A DNA stretch of 37,154 nucleotides from a virus, in the IMG/VR virus record IMGVR_UViG_3300036785_001384, positions 1-37,154 of that record; one strand, 5' to 3'. The notes beneath the pieces were generated by a model. It saw nothing but the letters and a program-made list of their open reading frames with translations, made no database searches and had not been told where the DNA came from. Position 1 is the stretch's first letter; each line of letters starts with the position of its first letter. The position numbers and the translations under genes were made by a program. Shown piece after piece: positions 6,063-13,363 of this stretch.

Positions 6063-6311
6063 ATGCAAACACCACTTCGGAATATGCGTGTAAAGAAAGA
6101 GCTCAAGATCACTGATGTAGCCAATGCGGTTAGTTGTGACCCTGGATACCTGAGTCGAGTAGAGAGAGGGGTACATACCGCCTCACCCGAGCTAGCGGAA
6201 AAGTTATCTCGGTTCTACCGCGGCGAAATCACTGAACTGCAAATTCTTTACCCAAAACGCTATGAGCGTGCCGGTGATAACCAGCCGCCAATTGTTCAAC
6301 CATCACTGTAA
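6063..6311 (+). CDS. cro: Cro-type repressor
   Basis: An 82-residue helix-turn-helix protein (RNMRVKKELKITDVANAV, then SCDPGYLSRVERG) read divergently from cI. The N-terminal sequence closely parallels the CI helix-turn-helix (both contain LxxxRVKK and SRxERA/G), implying shared operators. The ATG at 6063 has an AGGGG ribosome site; starts farther upstream lie inside the operators. It is the first gene of the P_R transcript and should repress P_RM and early promoters to favour lytic growth. Confidence 0.88.
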   Translation: MQTPLRNMRVKKELKITDVANAVSCDPGYLSRVERGVHTASPELAEKLSRFYRGEITELQILYPKRYERAGDNQPPIVQPSL

Positions 6312-6321
6312 GACAACGGAA

Positions 6322-6354
6322 ATTGTAAATGGAATCAACTGCAACAGCCCGCAA
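6322..6354 (-). promoter_or_regulatory. P_RE: CII-dependent leftward promoter
   Basis: On the minus strand TTGC, six bases, TTGC (6354-6341) is an exact match to the CII recognition repeat. The six bases between the repeats occupy the -35 position. Seventeen bases downstream is TACAAT (6327-6322), a near-consensus -10. The arrangement, with CII boxes inside the 5' end of cII and transcription running antisense to cro into cI, is the lambda P_RE design. It should establish repressor synthesis after infection. Confidence 0.85.
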
Positions 6355-6622
6355 CGAAGCGCGGGAAATCCAAAGCGACATCATGTGCCGAATTGCTGCC
6401 ATTGGTGTTACGCAGCTTGCTGGTGCGATTGGAGTAGATAAATCGCAGGTTAGTCGCTGGCAGAGCAAAGGGGGGCTGGTGGAAAAGGCGAGCCTTCTGT
6501 TGGCTGCAACTGGGTTCAAGCGTTCGGAAACCATGCTGACTTTTCGCGGAGAGGAAACCGCTGAACTTGCACGTGGACTCATGGCGATGCTTGAGCACAT
6601 CCGGGAACCAAAAACGGAATAG
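6329..6622 (+). CDS. cII: CII-type transcription activator
   Basis: A 97-residue homologue of lambda CII. The N-terminal segment NEAREIQSDIMCRIAAIG and the recognition region VDKSQVSRWQSKGG align with lambda CII (RNEALRIESALLNKIAMLG, VDKSQISRWK). It activates establishment of lysogeny by binding TTGC-N6-TTGC, a copy of which lies in its own first codons. A modest ACGGAAAT ribosome site precedes the ATG. It follows cro by 17 bases in the P_R operon. In lambda the protein is proteolytically unstable; no cIII-like gene is recognised here. Confidence 0.92.
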   Translation: MESTATARNEAREIQSDIMCRIAAIGVTQLAGAIGVDKSQVSRWQSKGGLVEKASLLLAATGFKRSETMLTFRGEETAELARGLMAMLEHIREPKTE

Positions 6623-6632
6623 GGGGGGCTTT

Positions 6633-6905
6633 ATGGCCTGGGACACTTTTGTTTACGACAACATCAAACGCCAACTGGTGGCCGAGGGATTCAGCGAAGC
6701 ATTGGCTCAGGGGGGGGCAAATCATGGTGCTGATCACTATCGCCGTATGTCGCAGGCGAGTCGCAAGGGGATGGCGTTCGACGACTGTCTCACCCGTGCA
6801 AGGCAGTTTTCGCTTGCGAGCTGCACGAAGGAAGAAAAGCCAGAGAAGGCGGGTAAGAAAGCAAAAAGCCGAACAGCTGTAACTGGTCGGCCTTCACTAA
6901 TCTGA
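6633..6905 (+). CDS. Conserved phage hypothetical protein (90 aa)
   Basis: Starts at the ATG at 6633, directly after a G7 run that serves as ribosome site. The first 60 residues are helical (NIKRQLVAEGFSEALAQGG, then HYRRMSQASRKGMAFDDCL) and the tail is Lys-rich (KEEKPEKAGKKAKSR), suggesting nucleic-acid contact. No family is recognised with confidence. The coding sequence contains a run of eight G residues at 6710-6717, a possible slippage point. It sits between cII and the KilA-N gene in the P_R operon. Confidence 0.6.
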   Translation: MAWDTFVYDNIKRQLVAEGFSEALAQGGANHGADHYRRMSQASRKGMAFDDCLTRARQFSLASCTKEEKPEKAGKKAKSRTAVTGRPSLI

Positions 6906-6919
6906 TTTGGAGTTCTGCT

Positions 6920-7657
6920 ATGAACAACCTGATTGTGATCGAAAACACCGCTATTCGTCAAGATGCTGTGGGACGCTACTGCCTGAACGATTTGCATCGT
7001 GCTGCTGGTGGCGAGGAACGGCACAAGCCGAAATACTGGTCTGCGACCCAGCAGACGCAGGAACTTGTACAGCTTTTGACCGAGGGGGGAATTCCCCCCT
7101 CGCAAGAAAATCAACCAATTAACGTTATTCGTGGTGGTTTGGAGCAGGGGAGCTATGCCTGCAAAGAACTGGTGTATTCATATGCCATGTGGATCAGCGC
7201 AGCCTTCAACCTGAAGGTAATACGCACATTCGACGCTACCCAGACCCCATCAGCGCTTTCTGAACTCGAAATGATTGCCCGCATGGCGACAAGTGCCGCA
7301 ATTCAGCAGCGCCAAGTCAATGCTCTGCAGCTGCAAGTAAACGGTGTAACCCAGCAGATTGAAGAGATATCAACCGGTGCTATTCCTCCCGGATGGCAAA
7401 CAGTTAGAAATTTGGTAGCAGCTTCTGGCTTGTCGGATAACAAGGTGCGAGCGCTGATCAGCACTTTCCACGTTCCAAGCAAGAAGATCCCATTCAATGC
7501 CCCTGGCGGCATCCTGAGCAATGCGACTGTAGCCAAAGAGGACGATTTCCTGTCAGCCCTGGGTGAAGTTCGCAGAACGGCTACACGGGCCTGCAGAAGC
7601 AAATATTGGTATCACCCGCGCCTTGGTCGATTCGAAATGAAAGAACTCCATGACTAG
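6920..7657 (+). CDS. KilA-N domain protein, possible antirepressor or DNA-binding regulator
   Basis: A 245-residue protein with an N-terminal KilA-N domain (about residues 5-105). It shows GRYCLNDLHRAAGG, the PKYWSA segment, the INVIRGG turn and the characteristic KELVYSYAMWISAAFNLKVI block. A Gln-rich helical linker follows (about 120-150) and then a basic C-terminal domain (ATRACRSKYWYHPRLGRF). KilA-N domains bind DNA and occur in phage antirepressors and replication-region regulators. A GGAG site lies eight bases before the ATG. It contains a perfect 22-bp palindrome. The antirepressor role is only a family-level possibility. Confidence 0.8.
   Translation: MNNLIVIENTAIRQDAVGRYCLNDLHRAAGGEERHKPKYWSATQQTQELVQLLTEGGIPPSQENQPINVIRGGLEQGSYACKELVYSYAMWISAAFNLKVIRTFDATQTPSALSELEMIARMATSAAIQQRQVNALQLQVNGVTQQIEEISTGAIPPGWQTVRNLVAASGLSDNKVRALISTFHVPSKKIPFNAPGGILSNATVAKEDDFLSALGEVRRTATRACRSKYWYHPRLGRFEMKELHD
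7081..7102. repeat. Perfect 22-bp palindrome inside the KilA-N gene
   Basis: Two arms of CGAGGGGGG and its complement meet at AATT. They encode the conserved Glu-Gly-Gly-Ile-Pro-Pro turn of the domain, so part of the symmetry may come from the protein. The perfect match over 22 bp could still form a strong hairpin in RNA or a protein-binding site in DNA. Confidence 0.6.
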
Positions 7658-7832
7658 CAGCCAATCCGTCCCATTAAACCGGATTTATCTCGATGCGCGC
7701 GGTAACCGCGTGACTGTCGTTCGGTGGGATCGGGCTGTTCAGCAGGTGATTTTTATGCGAGAGGGCTACCCGTATGAATGTATGCAGCCACTTGAGCGAT
7801 TTAAAGAAAAATTTAAGCGAGTCGAAGTATGA
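7650..7832 (+). CDS. DUF4222 protein
   Basis: A 60-residue protein with the DUF4222 pattern: a basic strand-rich core (ARGNRVTVVRWD, then QVIFMREGYPYECMQPL) and a C-terminal Phe/Lys helix. The family is common in enterobacterial phage replication regions and has no established function. The ATG overlaps the KilA-N stop by eight bases, and the stop overlaps the O-like gene start, so all three are probably translated together. Confidence 0.75.
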   Translation: MTSSQSVPLNRIYLDARGNRVTVVRWDRAVQQVIFMREGYPYECMQPLERFKEKFKRVEV

Positions 7833-8854
7833 GCATGAATCTGATGGCGCAGGCTATGAGCATAAAAGTGGGCAACCCACTGCGCAAGCTGGTGCTGATC
7901 AAGATAGCCGACAACGCTAACGACAAGGGCGAGTGCTGGCCTTCCTATCAGCATGTTGCTGACCACTGCGAGTGCAGTAAAAGCGCTGTGCGGGCGCACA
8001 TTGAGGCATTGATTAAGATGGGATTAATCACAAAAGAGAACCGCTTGGGCGTGAATAACGGCAAGGGGAATACATCGAACCTTTATTACCTGACGCTGGA
8101 CACCCCTGTGTCGCCAGAAAGCATAGCCCCCTGTGCCGCCAAAAAGCATAGCCCTATGCCTCCAAAAAACACAGGGGTATGCCAGCAGGTGACACCCCCT
8201 ATGCCACCAGAAAGCACACCCCCTGTGCCAGCTGCTGGCACCAGAACCAGTCACTCTTCTGAACCTGTCATTGAACCAAAAGAAAAACCCCCTATAGCCC
8301 CCCAGGGTGAACAATCTGCGGTGGACACATCGGGCATGGCAGGGGAAGTGCTGGATTTTTTGAATCTGAAAATCAACGGCAAAACACCAAAGCGCGTCAG
8401 CACGCTGTTGGAAATTACCGAACGCCTGACGGAAGGGAACACCGTGGAAGAACTGAAGCTGGTGGCAGAACACCGCGCAAGCCTGCTGCTGAGCAATCCA
8501 GCAATGGGGCACATGCTCAGTGCCAAGATGATTTTTGACCCGGTACGTTTCAGCGGCTACCTGGCTGCGGCCAACACCTGGAACAGCCAGCGTACTCGCA
8601 AAGCTGCAATGGCCGATGCTGTCGAGCAACAACGCCAGGATCCGCCTGCTGGTGATATTCCAAAAATTGATTTTGAAGAGTCCTTTGACCGCTTAATCCG
8701 TGATGCGGCGATGCCTGCCAACGCTGCCGAAAAACGCGCTCAGCAGCAGGTACGCAAGAACGGTTTTGGAAATGTTGACGAAGGGAAAGCCCGTCAAATG
8801 TGGCGACCAATTTTAACCCGTGCCTATGCGATGACCGGGGGGCAGGCTGTATGA
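7829..8854 (+). CDS. O-like replication initiator (winged helix plus phage C-terminal domain)
   Basis: A 341-residue protein. Residues about 10-95 form a winged helix like those of phage O proteins (CWPSYQHVADHCECSKSAVR, then MGLITKENR). A low-complexity Pro/Ser/Thr linker (about 90-160) is encoded by iteron DNA. Residues about 175-245 match the conserved phage C-terminal domain Phg_2220_C (VLDFLNLKINGK, then PVRFSGYL). It should bind the iterons in its own gene and recruit host replication machinery. No separate helicase loader (P- or DnaC-like) follows, so this protein may do that job. The GTG/ATG-rich start overlaps the DUF4222 stop. Confidence 0.8.
   Translation: MSMNLMAQAMSIKVGNPLRKLVLIKIADNANDKGECWPSYQHVADHCECSKSAVRAHIEALIKMGLITKENRLGVNNGKGNTSNLYYLTLDTPVSPESIAPCAAKKHSPMPPKNTGVCQQVTPPMPPESTPPVPAAGTRTSHSSEPVIEPKEKPPIAPQGEQSAVDTSGMAGEVLDFLNLKINGKTPKRVSTLLEITERLTEGNTVEELKLVAEHRASLLLSNPAMGHMLSAKMIFDPVRFSGYLAAANTWNSQRTRKAAMADAVEQQRQDPPAGDIPKIDFEESFDRLIRDAAMPANAAEKRAQQQVRKNGFGNVDEGKARQMWRPILTRAYAMTGGQAV
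8101..8230 (+). repeat. Iteron array, probable phage replication origin
   Basis: Six related units carry a CCCC[T]RTGCC core. Their TG[T/A]G or TATG cores begin near 8106, 8131, 8154, 8177, 8199 and 8223, so the period is about 22-25 bp. Several units share the longer stretch CCAGAAAGCA[TC]A. Because the spacing (25, 23, 23, 22, 24) breaks the codon phase while DNA similarity is kept, selection appears to act on DNA rather than protein. Lambda and P22 also place origin iterons inside the initiator gene. Confidence 0.7.
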
Positions 8855-9078
8855 AACGAGTTTTCGGTGTTGCTGTTTTACCATTGCTGATCGCTTTGAA
8901 CCATGTTTGGTGCTGGTGGATGTTGCGTGAGGCACGTAAATACTGGGCAGACAGAGGCATAAAGCGTCGAGAGGCATTGCAGGAAGGGTATATCACAGAG
9001 TGGCAGAAACGGTTCTTCGCGTTTGATTATTACGGTATTCGCGGGATTGTTCGTAAAGCGGCAGGGGAAATTCTATGA
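8851..9078 (+). CDS. Small membrane-associated protein (75 aa)
   Basis: The ATG at 8851 overlaps the stop of the O-like gene (ATGA), giving 75 residues. An N-terminal hydrophobic segment (VFGVAVLPLLIALNHVWCWWML, about residues 4-25) is followed by a basic helical tail (REARKYWADRGIKRREAL). It looks like a single-span inner-membrane protein with a cytoplasmic tail. No family is recognised. Its position between replication initiator and nuclease genes is typical of the poorly known nin-like region. Confidence 0.65.
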   Translation: MKRVFGVAVLPLLIALNHVWCWWMLREARKYWADRGIKRREALQEGYITEWQKRFFAFDYYGIRGIVRKAAGEIL

Positions 9079-10049
9079 GAGCCATAGTGAAGTCCAATGT
9101 ACAGCGTGATCTGGGTATCGCGATGATCAAGGCGGGTGGTGAGCTGCTGCCATATCTGACGGGCCGAGTGCTGGTATCAACACTGCCGGACGAAATGAAA
9201 GACCTCCCAGACGGGATTTTGCCAAAGGTAGAGCATGAGATAGCGAACGATCCGCGCCTCCAGTCATTCTTCCAACATGAGCGCGTTATCGGTGCTGCTG
9301 GTGGTATTAACGCAATGGAAGCTTGGGCAACACGCTTCACGGGATGCCAGTACTGCGAAGACGATAAACCACGCCAACTGCTAACGCGTCGTTATGGGCA
9401 TACCGCAATGCGTATCTGCTGGGGCTGTGACAACAAGACCGACGGGCACATTTCGCCAAAGCTTGATGAACTGGCGAATACGAACGCGGCACGTTGGGTT
9501 GTTGAAACAGCGAAATGGCGGCTCAAGTCACCAGGGCAGTTGACGGTTCCGGAGCTCGTGCTGTGGGCGACCATTTCCGGAGTGGTTGATCTGATCCCCA
9601 ATGAGATATCGGCCGAACTTTTAGCGTTACCAAATCCGGTAAGGGTATCTGGGGCGAGAAAGGAATCTGAAATGGTTGTTGGGCCAGCGCCTACTGAAAT
9701 TCTGACAAAGACTGCAATGAAAGTTTTTAAGGTGGACTCAGAAGTCCCAGGGGCATTCGTGCTGCTTCCAAAAAGAACCAGAGCAGAAGACAGCAAATAC
9801 ACCCGGTGGGTTAAGACTCGCCCATGCTGCGGCTGTGGTGGCCGTTCTGATGATCCCCACCACATTATCGGACACAGCCAAGGTGGAATGGCAACAAAAG
9901 CCCACGACTTTTTCACTATCCCGCTGTGTAGGAAATGCCACGACGCTCTGCATGAGGATGTGGCGGGTTGGGAGGCTGAGCATGGCAGCCAAGTAGAGTT
10001 GCTGTTTGATTTCCTGGATTTCTCATTTGGCATTGGGGCGATTGCATGA
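9075..10049 (+). CDS. DUF968 protein, predicted HNH-type nuclease
   Basis: A 324-residue protein. The N-terminal part has an unusual Cys set (CQYCEDD, then CWGCDN, about residues 91-120), likely one zinc site. The C-terminal DUF968 part (about 245-320) has PCCGCGG, DDPHHIIGHSQGG and PLCRKCHDALH, a zinc-bound HNH-like motif. E. coli YbcO belongs to the same DUF968 group. It probably cuts or processes branched or damaged DNA during phage recombination, next to the RusA resolvase whose start overlaps its stop. The catalytic role is inferred from the motif only. Confidence 0.8.
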   Translation: MRAIVKSNVQRDLGIAMIKAGGELLPYLTGRVLVSTLPDEMKDLPDGILPKVEHEIANDPRLQSFFQHERVIGAAGGINAMEAWATRFTGCQYCEDDKPRQLLTRRYGHTAMRICWGCDNKTDGHISPKLDELANTNAARWVVETAKWRLKSPGQLTVPELVLWATISGVVDLIPNEISAELLALPNPVRVSGARKESEMVVGPAPTEILTKTAMKVFKVDSEVPGAFVLLPKRTRAEDSKYTRWVKTRPCCGCGGRSDDPHHIIGHSQGGMATKAHDFFTIPLCRKCHDALHEDVAGWEAEHGSQVELLFDFLDFSFGIGAIA

Positions 10050-10402
10050 AGACCTACCTCATTACACCCATTCCAAAGCCTCGCCAAACGCAAAGAGACA
10101 GGTGGGCCCAGCGCCCGCCAGTTTTACGCTACCGGGCATTTTGCGACGAAGTGAGGCTGCACCGGATATCGCTGCCTGAGAGCGGATATCACGTGATTTT
10201 CGTCATGCCGATGCCAGATAGCTGGAGCAAGAAGAAACGCGCTGAGATGGCTGGAAAACCGCATCAACAGAAGCCTGATAAAGACAATCTGGAAAAGGCG
10301 TTATTGGATGCCATTTTTGAGGACGACTGCCGGATCTGGGACGGTCGCGTAACAAAGGTTTGGGGCGAAGTAGGCCAAATAATTATCGGAGAAATAGCAT
10401 GA
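10046..10402 (+). CDS. rusA: RusA-type Holliday junction resolvase
   Basis: A 118-residue protein of normal RusA length. It has the signature KPDKDNLEKALLDAIFEDD (residues 76-94), which carries the metal-binding Asp residues (Asp78, Asp80 and a later acidic pair), and WDGRV after it. RusA dimers cleave four-way junctions symmetrically. In phages this resolves replication or recombination intermediates before packaging. The gene overlaps DUF968 by four bases and Q by four bases. Confidence 0.92.
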   Translation: MKTYLITPIPKPRQTQRDRWAQRPPVLRYRAFCDEVRLHRISLPESGYHVIFVMPMPDSWSKKKRAEMAGKPHQQKPDKDNLEKALLDAIFEDDCRIWDGRVTKVWGEVGQIIIGEIA

Positions 10403-11235
10403 GATTAGAGTCGATTCAAAAATATTTTGCACCTAAGTCGCCAACATTCAGCGATTCTCCACGCGCCACGGCATCGGACGCTCTAACAGGCACTGATTTG
10501 ATGGCAGCAGTAGGTATGTGCCAGGCTCAGGCAGAGCTCGGCATGTCAGCGTTCTTGGGTAAGATGGGGGTTAGTGATGCTGACAAGGTAAAAGCTGTGT
10601 TGCTGCTGGCAGAGCAGGGCATGGCTGAATCTGTGCGAGTAGCTCCCTTGAGAAAGTTGCAAGACGGCATTAGAGCAAAGGTAATTCTGGTTATGTCTGT
10701 TTTCGCTTTCCTGGACTACTCACGCAGTGCGGCAAGTGTGGCGGCATGTGATGCCTGCTGTGATGGATTTGTAGAGGAAAGAAAGTTCGTCATGAATAAA
10801 TTGGCTCACGCCCATGACACCGTAGCCAGCTTTGTGCGCGGGGATCTGCCAGCAAGTATCAAGCCGGTAGAGGGGCGTGAAATGTTTGTGAAACACACCT
10901 ATTACGACATTACGAAAAAGGTCTGCAAAAAGTGTAATGGGAAAAAAGTGATTTCTACCGCCTGTAGAGACTGCTTAGGGCGCTGTGAGGCTGTCGATAG
11001 AGAAGAGACAGAACGGCAGGGTGTACCAGTAAAAAAGGCGTGTAAGCGCTGTGGCGGACGTGGTTACGAGAGAATACCAGCATCGCGTGCTTTCGATGCT
11101 GTTCAGCAGGTGACGGATGCTATTTCCTTGGCGACATGGGAGAAGACCGTTAAGCCATTTTATGACGGATTAATCCGCACTTTGGAAAGTGAAGAGAACC
11201 ACGCAGAGCAGGCATTACAGCGAGTGACTGCATAG
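10399..11235 (+). CDS. Q: Late antiterminator Q (phage 82-like, zinc-finger type)
   Basis: A 278-residue protein that starts MRLESIQKYFAPKSP and contains SPRATASDALTGTDLM, the signature of the phage 82-type Q family. The C-terminal half has DnaJ-like cysteine pairs (CKKCNGKK, CRDCLGRC, CKRCGGRG; about residues 180-225). The ATG at 10399 overlaps the rusA stop. The protein should modify RNA polymerase at the late promoter just downstream, allowing it to pass the terminator at 11356-11380 and express lysis and virion genes. It is the last P_R gene. Confidence 0.92.
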   Translation: MRLESIQKYFAPKSPTFSDSPRATASDALTGTDLMAAVGMCQAQAELGMSAFLGKMGVSDADKVKAVLLLAEQGMAESVRVAPLRKLQDGIRAKVILVMSVFAFLDYSRSAASVAACDACCDGFVEERKFVMNKLAHAHDTVASFVRGDLPASIKPVEGREMFVKHTYYDITKKVCKKCNGKKVISTACRDCLGRCEAVDREETERQGVPVKKACKRCGGRGYERIPASRAFDAVQQVTDAISLATWEKTVKPFYDGLIRTLESEENHAEQALQRVTA

Positions 11236-11272
11236 CGAGTTAAAAAATAGTGCAATATTTTATCGTGAGCTA

Positions 11273-11300
11273 TTTACTTTTTCCGGAAACTGGGTAATTA
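11273..11300 (+). promoter_or_regulatory. Candidate late promoter P_R'
   Basis: TTTACT (11273-11278), 16 bp, TAATTA (11295-11300) is the best promoter-like pair in the 256-base gap after Q. A terminator follows 55 bases later, the usual Q-controlled arrangement. The hexamers are only fair matches, so the exact start is uncertain. Confidence 0.4.
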
Positions 11301-11355
11301 TCTTCCTAACACTAGAAATCCGTCTGATTGTTAAGGTGGATTCAAAGAAATTTCA

Positions 11356-11380
11356 AAGGCTGCCCTCGGGTGGCCTTTTT
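11356..11380 (+). terminator. Late-leader terminator (t_R' position)
   Basis: A GC-rich stem (AAGGCTGCC paired with GGGTGGCCTT through two G-T pairs) is followed by five T residues. It lies between the candidate late promoter and the holin, where Q antitermination is needed. The stem and T tract are directly visible; the Q dependence is inferred from position. Confidence 0.75.
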
Positions 11381-11491
11381 GCATTTCAGCCCCAGCCAAA
11401 ATTCGACACACACCGCATAGCCGATTCGTTTACGGCTGGTGGCTGATCCCTTCCTTCACACAGCACAGCCCGATAACCGGGAGGTGGAGTC

Positions 11492-11788
11492 ATGAAAATG
11501 CACCCAGACAATCCAAACCTGCCGTACTGGTGGTCGGCACTGCTCGGCTTCTTTTCGTTGCTGTCGCTGCAGGATTACATATTCATCATTGGCGCACTGA
11601 TATCGGCCTTCTTCACGATCAAGACGTACTACGCCAAGCGGAAAGAAGAGCGTGAGCGATTGGCTGAGGAGCGTCGGCGCACTCAAATTATGCAGGACTA
11701 TCTTCACGGCGTATCGATCAAGCCAGAGGGTGAGCGTCCAGCGGCTGTGGAAGTAGTGGCGGAAGCAATGCGCAGAGCTGAGGGATGA
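11492..11788 (+). CDS. Holin
   Basis: A 98-residue membrane protein with two hydrophobic segments ([15 protein letters not shown], about 12-28, and [18 protein letters not shown], about 30-50). A highly charged helix follows ([16 protein letters not shown]). It is the first gene of the lysis cassette and has a strong GGAGGTGGAG ribosome site. Position, size and the basic tail fit a class II-type holin, or pinholin, that partners SAR endolysins. Whether it makes large holes or pinholes cannot be read from sequence. Confidence 0.85.
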   Translation: MKMHPDNPNLPYWWSALLGFFSLLSLQDYIFIIGALISAFFTIKTYYAKRKEERERLAEERRRTQIMQDYLHGVSIKPEGERPAAVEVVAEAMRRAEG

Positions 11789-11789
11789 T

Positions 11790-12275
11790 ATGGCGATATC
11801 TTCGACGTTAAAGAAAAGGCTTGTAGGCGCTTTTGCTGGTGGAGCCATGGCGATTGCAGCGGTACTTATTCCATCACTTGAGGGGGTAGAGTACAAACCG
11901 TATCGTGATGTAGTAGGCGTGCTGACAGTCTGCTATGGGCATACCGGTGCTGACATCATACCCACCAAGACCTACACCCCCGCTGAATGCAAAGCCATGC
12001 TGGATAAAGACCTGGTGCCTTTTGCCCGTTCTATAGAGCGGTCTGTGAAAGTGCCAGCGAGTGAATACCAGAAAGCGGCGCTGATCAGCTTCAGCTACAA
12101 CGTTGGCGTCAAGGCTTTCGAGTCCTCTACGCTGCTGAAAAAACTCAATGCCGGAGACAGTTCAGGGGCTTGTGATGAAATGCGGCGCTGGAATAAAGCC
12201 GGCGGCAAGGTCTGGAAAGGTCTAATTAACCGGCGTGAGGTTGAGCGCGAAATCTGTAACTGGGGCCAGAAATGA
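11790..12275 (+). CDS. SAR endolysin (GH24 muramidase)
   Basis: A 161-residue T4-lysozyme-family muramidase. The catalytic triad fits E-x8-D-x5-T exactly at Glu31, Asp40 and Thr46. The N-terminal Gly/Ala-rich weakly hydrophobic segment ([15 protein letters not shown], about 13-27) is a signal-arrest-release domain of the P21 R type. The enzyme is thus exported by Sec, held inactive in the membrane and released when the holin depolarises the cell. It overlaps Rz by four bases. Confidence 0.93.
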   Translation: MAISSTLKKRLVGAFAGGAMAIAAVLIPSLEGVEYKPYRDVVGVLTVCYGHTGADIIPTKTYTPAECKAMLDKDLVPFARSIERSVKVPASEYQKAALISFSYNVGVKAFESSTLLKKLNAGDSSGACDEMRRWNKAGGKVWKGLINRREVEREICNWGQK

Positions 12276-12727
12276 ACCGCTACTGGGTATTGGTGAGCAT
12301 ATTTGTTGTCTGTCTTGCGGGTGGCCTTATTTGGAGCGCTAATCACTACAACAGCAAGTATCAAGAGGCTCGGCAGAAGGTTGAAGAGCTGCAAACCACT
12401 AACGGCCAGCTAACGGGGCAGCTCGACTGGCAGAATAGCACCCAGCGCGCGGTGTCCACTATCGACGAGAATCGCACTCAGGAACTAAACGATGCCAAAA
12501 ATCAGATTGATGATTTGCAGCGCCTTGTTGCCTCTGGCGCTCGTAAGCTGCAGCTCGCCGCCACGTGCCCGACCTCCGGCACCACCGGCATGGATGATGC
12601 AACCGGCCCCCGACTTACTGACGCCGCTGAGCGGGATTATTTCCGTCTCAGGGAGCGAATCGAAACAGCCCGCAGCCAAATAGCTGGCCTGCAGGATTAC
12701 ATTCGTGATGTATGCCTAACGGAGTAA
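12272..12727 (+). CDS. Rz: Inner-membrane spanin Rz
   Basis: A 151-residue protein with an N-terminal membrane anchor ([16 protein letters not shown], about 6-21) and a long coiled-coil periplasmic region rich in Gln/Asn/Glu. It ends in an Arg/Glu helix. It joins Rz1 across the periplasm to fuse inner and outer membranes in the last step of lysis. The start overlaps the endolysin stop, and Rz1 is encoded inside it in another frame. Confidence 0.9.
   Translation: MNRYWVLVSIFVVCLAGGLIWSANHYNSKYQEARQKVEELQTTNGQLTGQLDWQNSTQRAVSTIDENRTQELNDAKNQIDDLQRLVASGARKLQLAATCPTSGTTGMDDATGPRLTDAAERDYFRLRERIETARSQIAGLQDYIRDVCLTE
12492..12683 (+). CDS. Rz1: Outer-membrane spanin lipoprotein Rz1, nested in Rz
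   Basis: A 63-residue frame entirely within Rz in the +1 register. A signal peptide ends in the lipobox LVSC with the lipidated Cys20, followed by a Pro-rich mature part ([14 protein letters not shown]), both hallmarks of Rz1. The mature lipoprotein would sit on the inner face of the outer membrane. The fully embedded layout is the lambda type. Confidence 0.88.
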   Translation: MPKIRLMICSALLPLALVSCSSPPRARPPAPPAWMMQPAPDLLTPLSGIISVSGSESKQPAAK

Positions 12728-12747
12728 AACACCACTAAGGAGTCGAA

Positions 12748-13356
12748 ATGACGCTGACAGAAGAACAGAAGGCGCTTTTCGATGCCCTGACAAGGTTGCA
12801 AAAGAAATTCGTTACCTGCCTATTGAATGGCGATCGCCAGGCTGAGGCATACCGCAATGCGGGAGGAAAGGCGAAAGGGGAAGGCGTTCATTCTAAAGCT
12901 GCGGTGATGGTAAGAAATGGTAACGTCCAAGCCTTCCTAAAGTCCGTACAGTACGAAGCCATCAACGAAGCCATCATGACACGCACCGAAGCGCTGGAGC
13001 GTTTATCAAAAATGGGGCGTACATCGCTGACCGACATTGCAGAGTTTCGCAACAGCATGATCGGCGAGGATGAGGAAGGCCAGCCAGTCTTCCAGGCGTC
13101 GTGGTCATTTCGTGATTCAGCCTTGCAAGACCCCGAGGCGATGGCTGCTGTTGCTGAGCTGACGACTGGCAAGGACGGCATCAAGCTGAAGATGCACGAC
13201 CCGAAAATTGCGATTAAGCAGCTCGGCGAAATGCAGGGCTGGGAGGCACCGAAGAAAACAGAGGTGTCTGGTCCAGGTGGTGGTGCGATTAAGACCGAGA
13301 GCGTCAGCATGACGCCAGAAGAAGCAGCCGAAGCATATCGCAAGCTGATGGGGTAA
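12748..13356 (+). CDS. Terminase small subunit
   Basis: A 202-residue Terminase_2-type protein. The N-terminal DNA-binding part has LTRLQKKFVTCLLNG and the phage-typical QAEAYRNAGGKAKGEG. The middle is helical (EALERLSKMGRTSLTDI). The C-terminal tail ends SMTPEEAAEAYRKLMG, which probably contacts the large subunit. An AAGGAG ribosome site precedes the ATG. It selects phage DNA for packaging. Unusually, about 740 bases separate it from the large subunit. Confidence 0.88.
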   Translation: MTLTEEQKALFDALTRLQKKFVTCLLNGDRQAEAYRNAGGKAKGEGVHSKAAVMVRNGNVQAFLKSVQYEAINEAIMTRTEALERLSKMGRTSLTDIAEFRNSMIGEDEEGQPVFQASWSFRDSALQDPEAMAAVAELTTGKDGIKLKMHDPKIAIKQLGEMQGWEAPKKTEVSGPGGGAIKTESVSMTPEEAAEAYRKLMG

Positions 13357-13363
13357 ACTGATA

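Noticed and set aside
6649-6882. Alternative frame through the G8 run
   Set aside because: The frame has poor composition and no ribosome site. The zero frame reads cleanly across the run, so programmed slippage is not supported.
8101-8230. CRISPR-like array
   Set aside because: Units are 22-25 bp with no separate unique spacers and lie inside a coding gene; they are iterons.
9392-10093. Long minus-strand open frame opposite DUF968
   Set aside because: It is an antisense shadow of a clear zinc/HNH gene, without ribosome site or recognisable domains.
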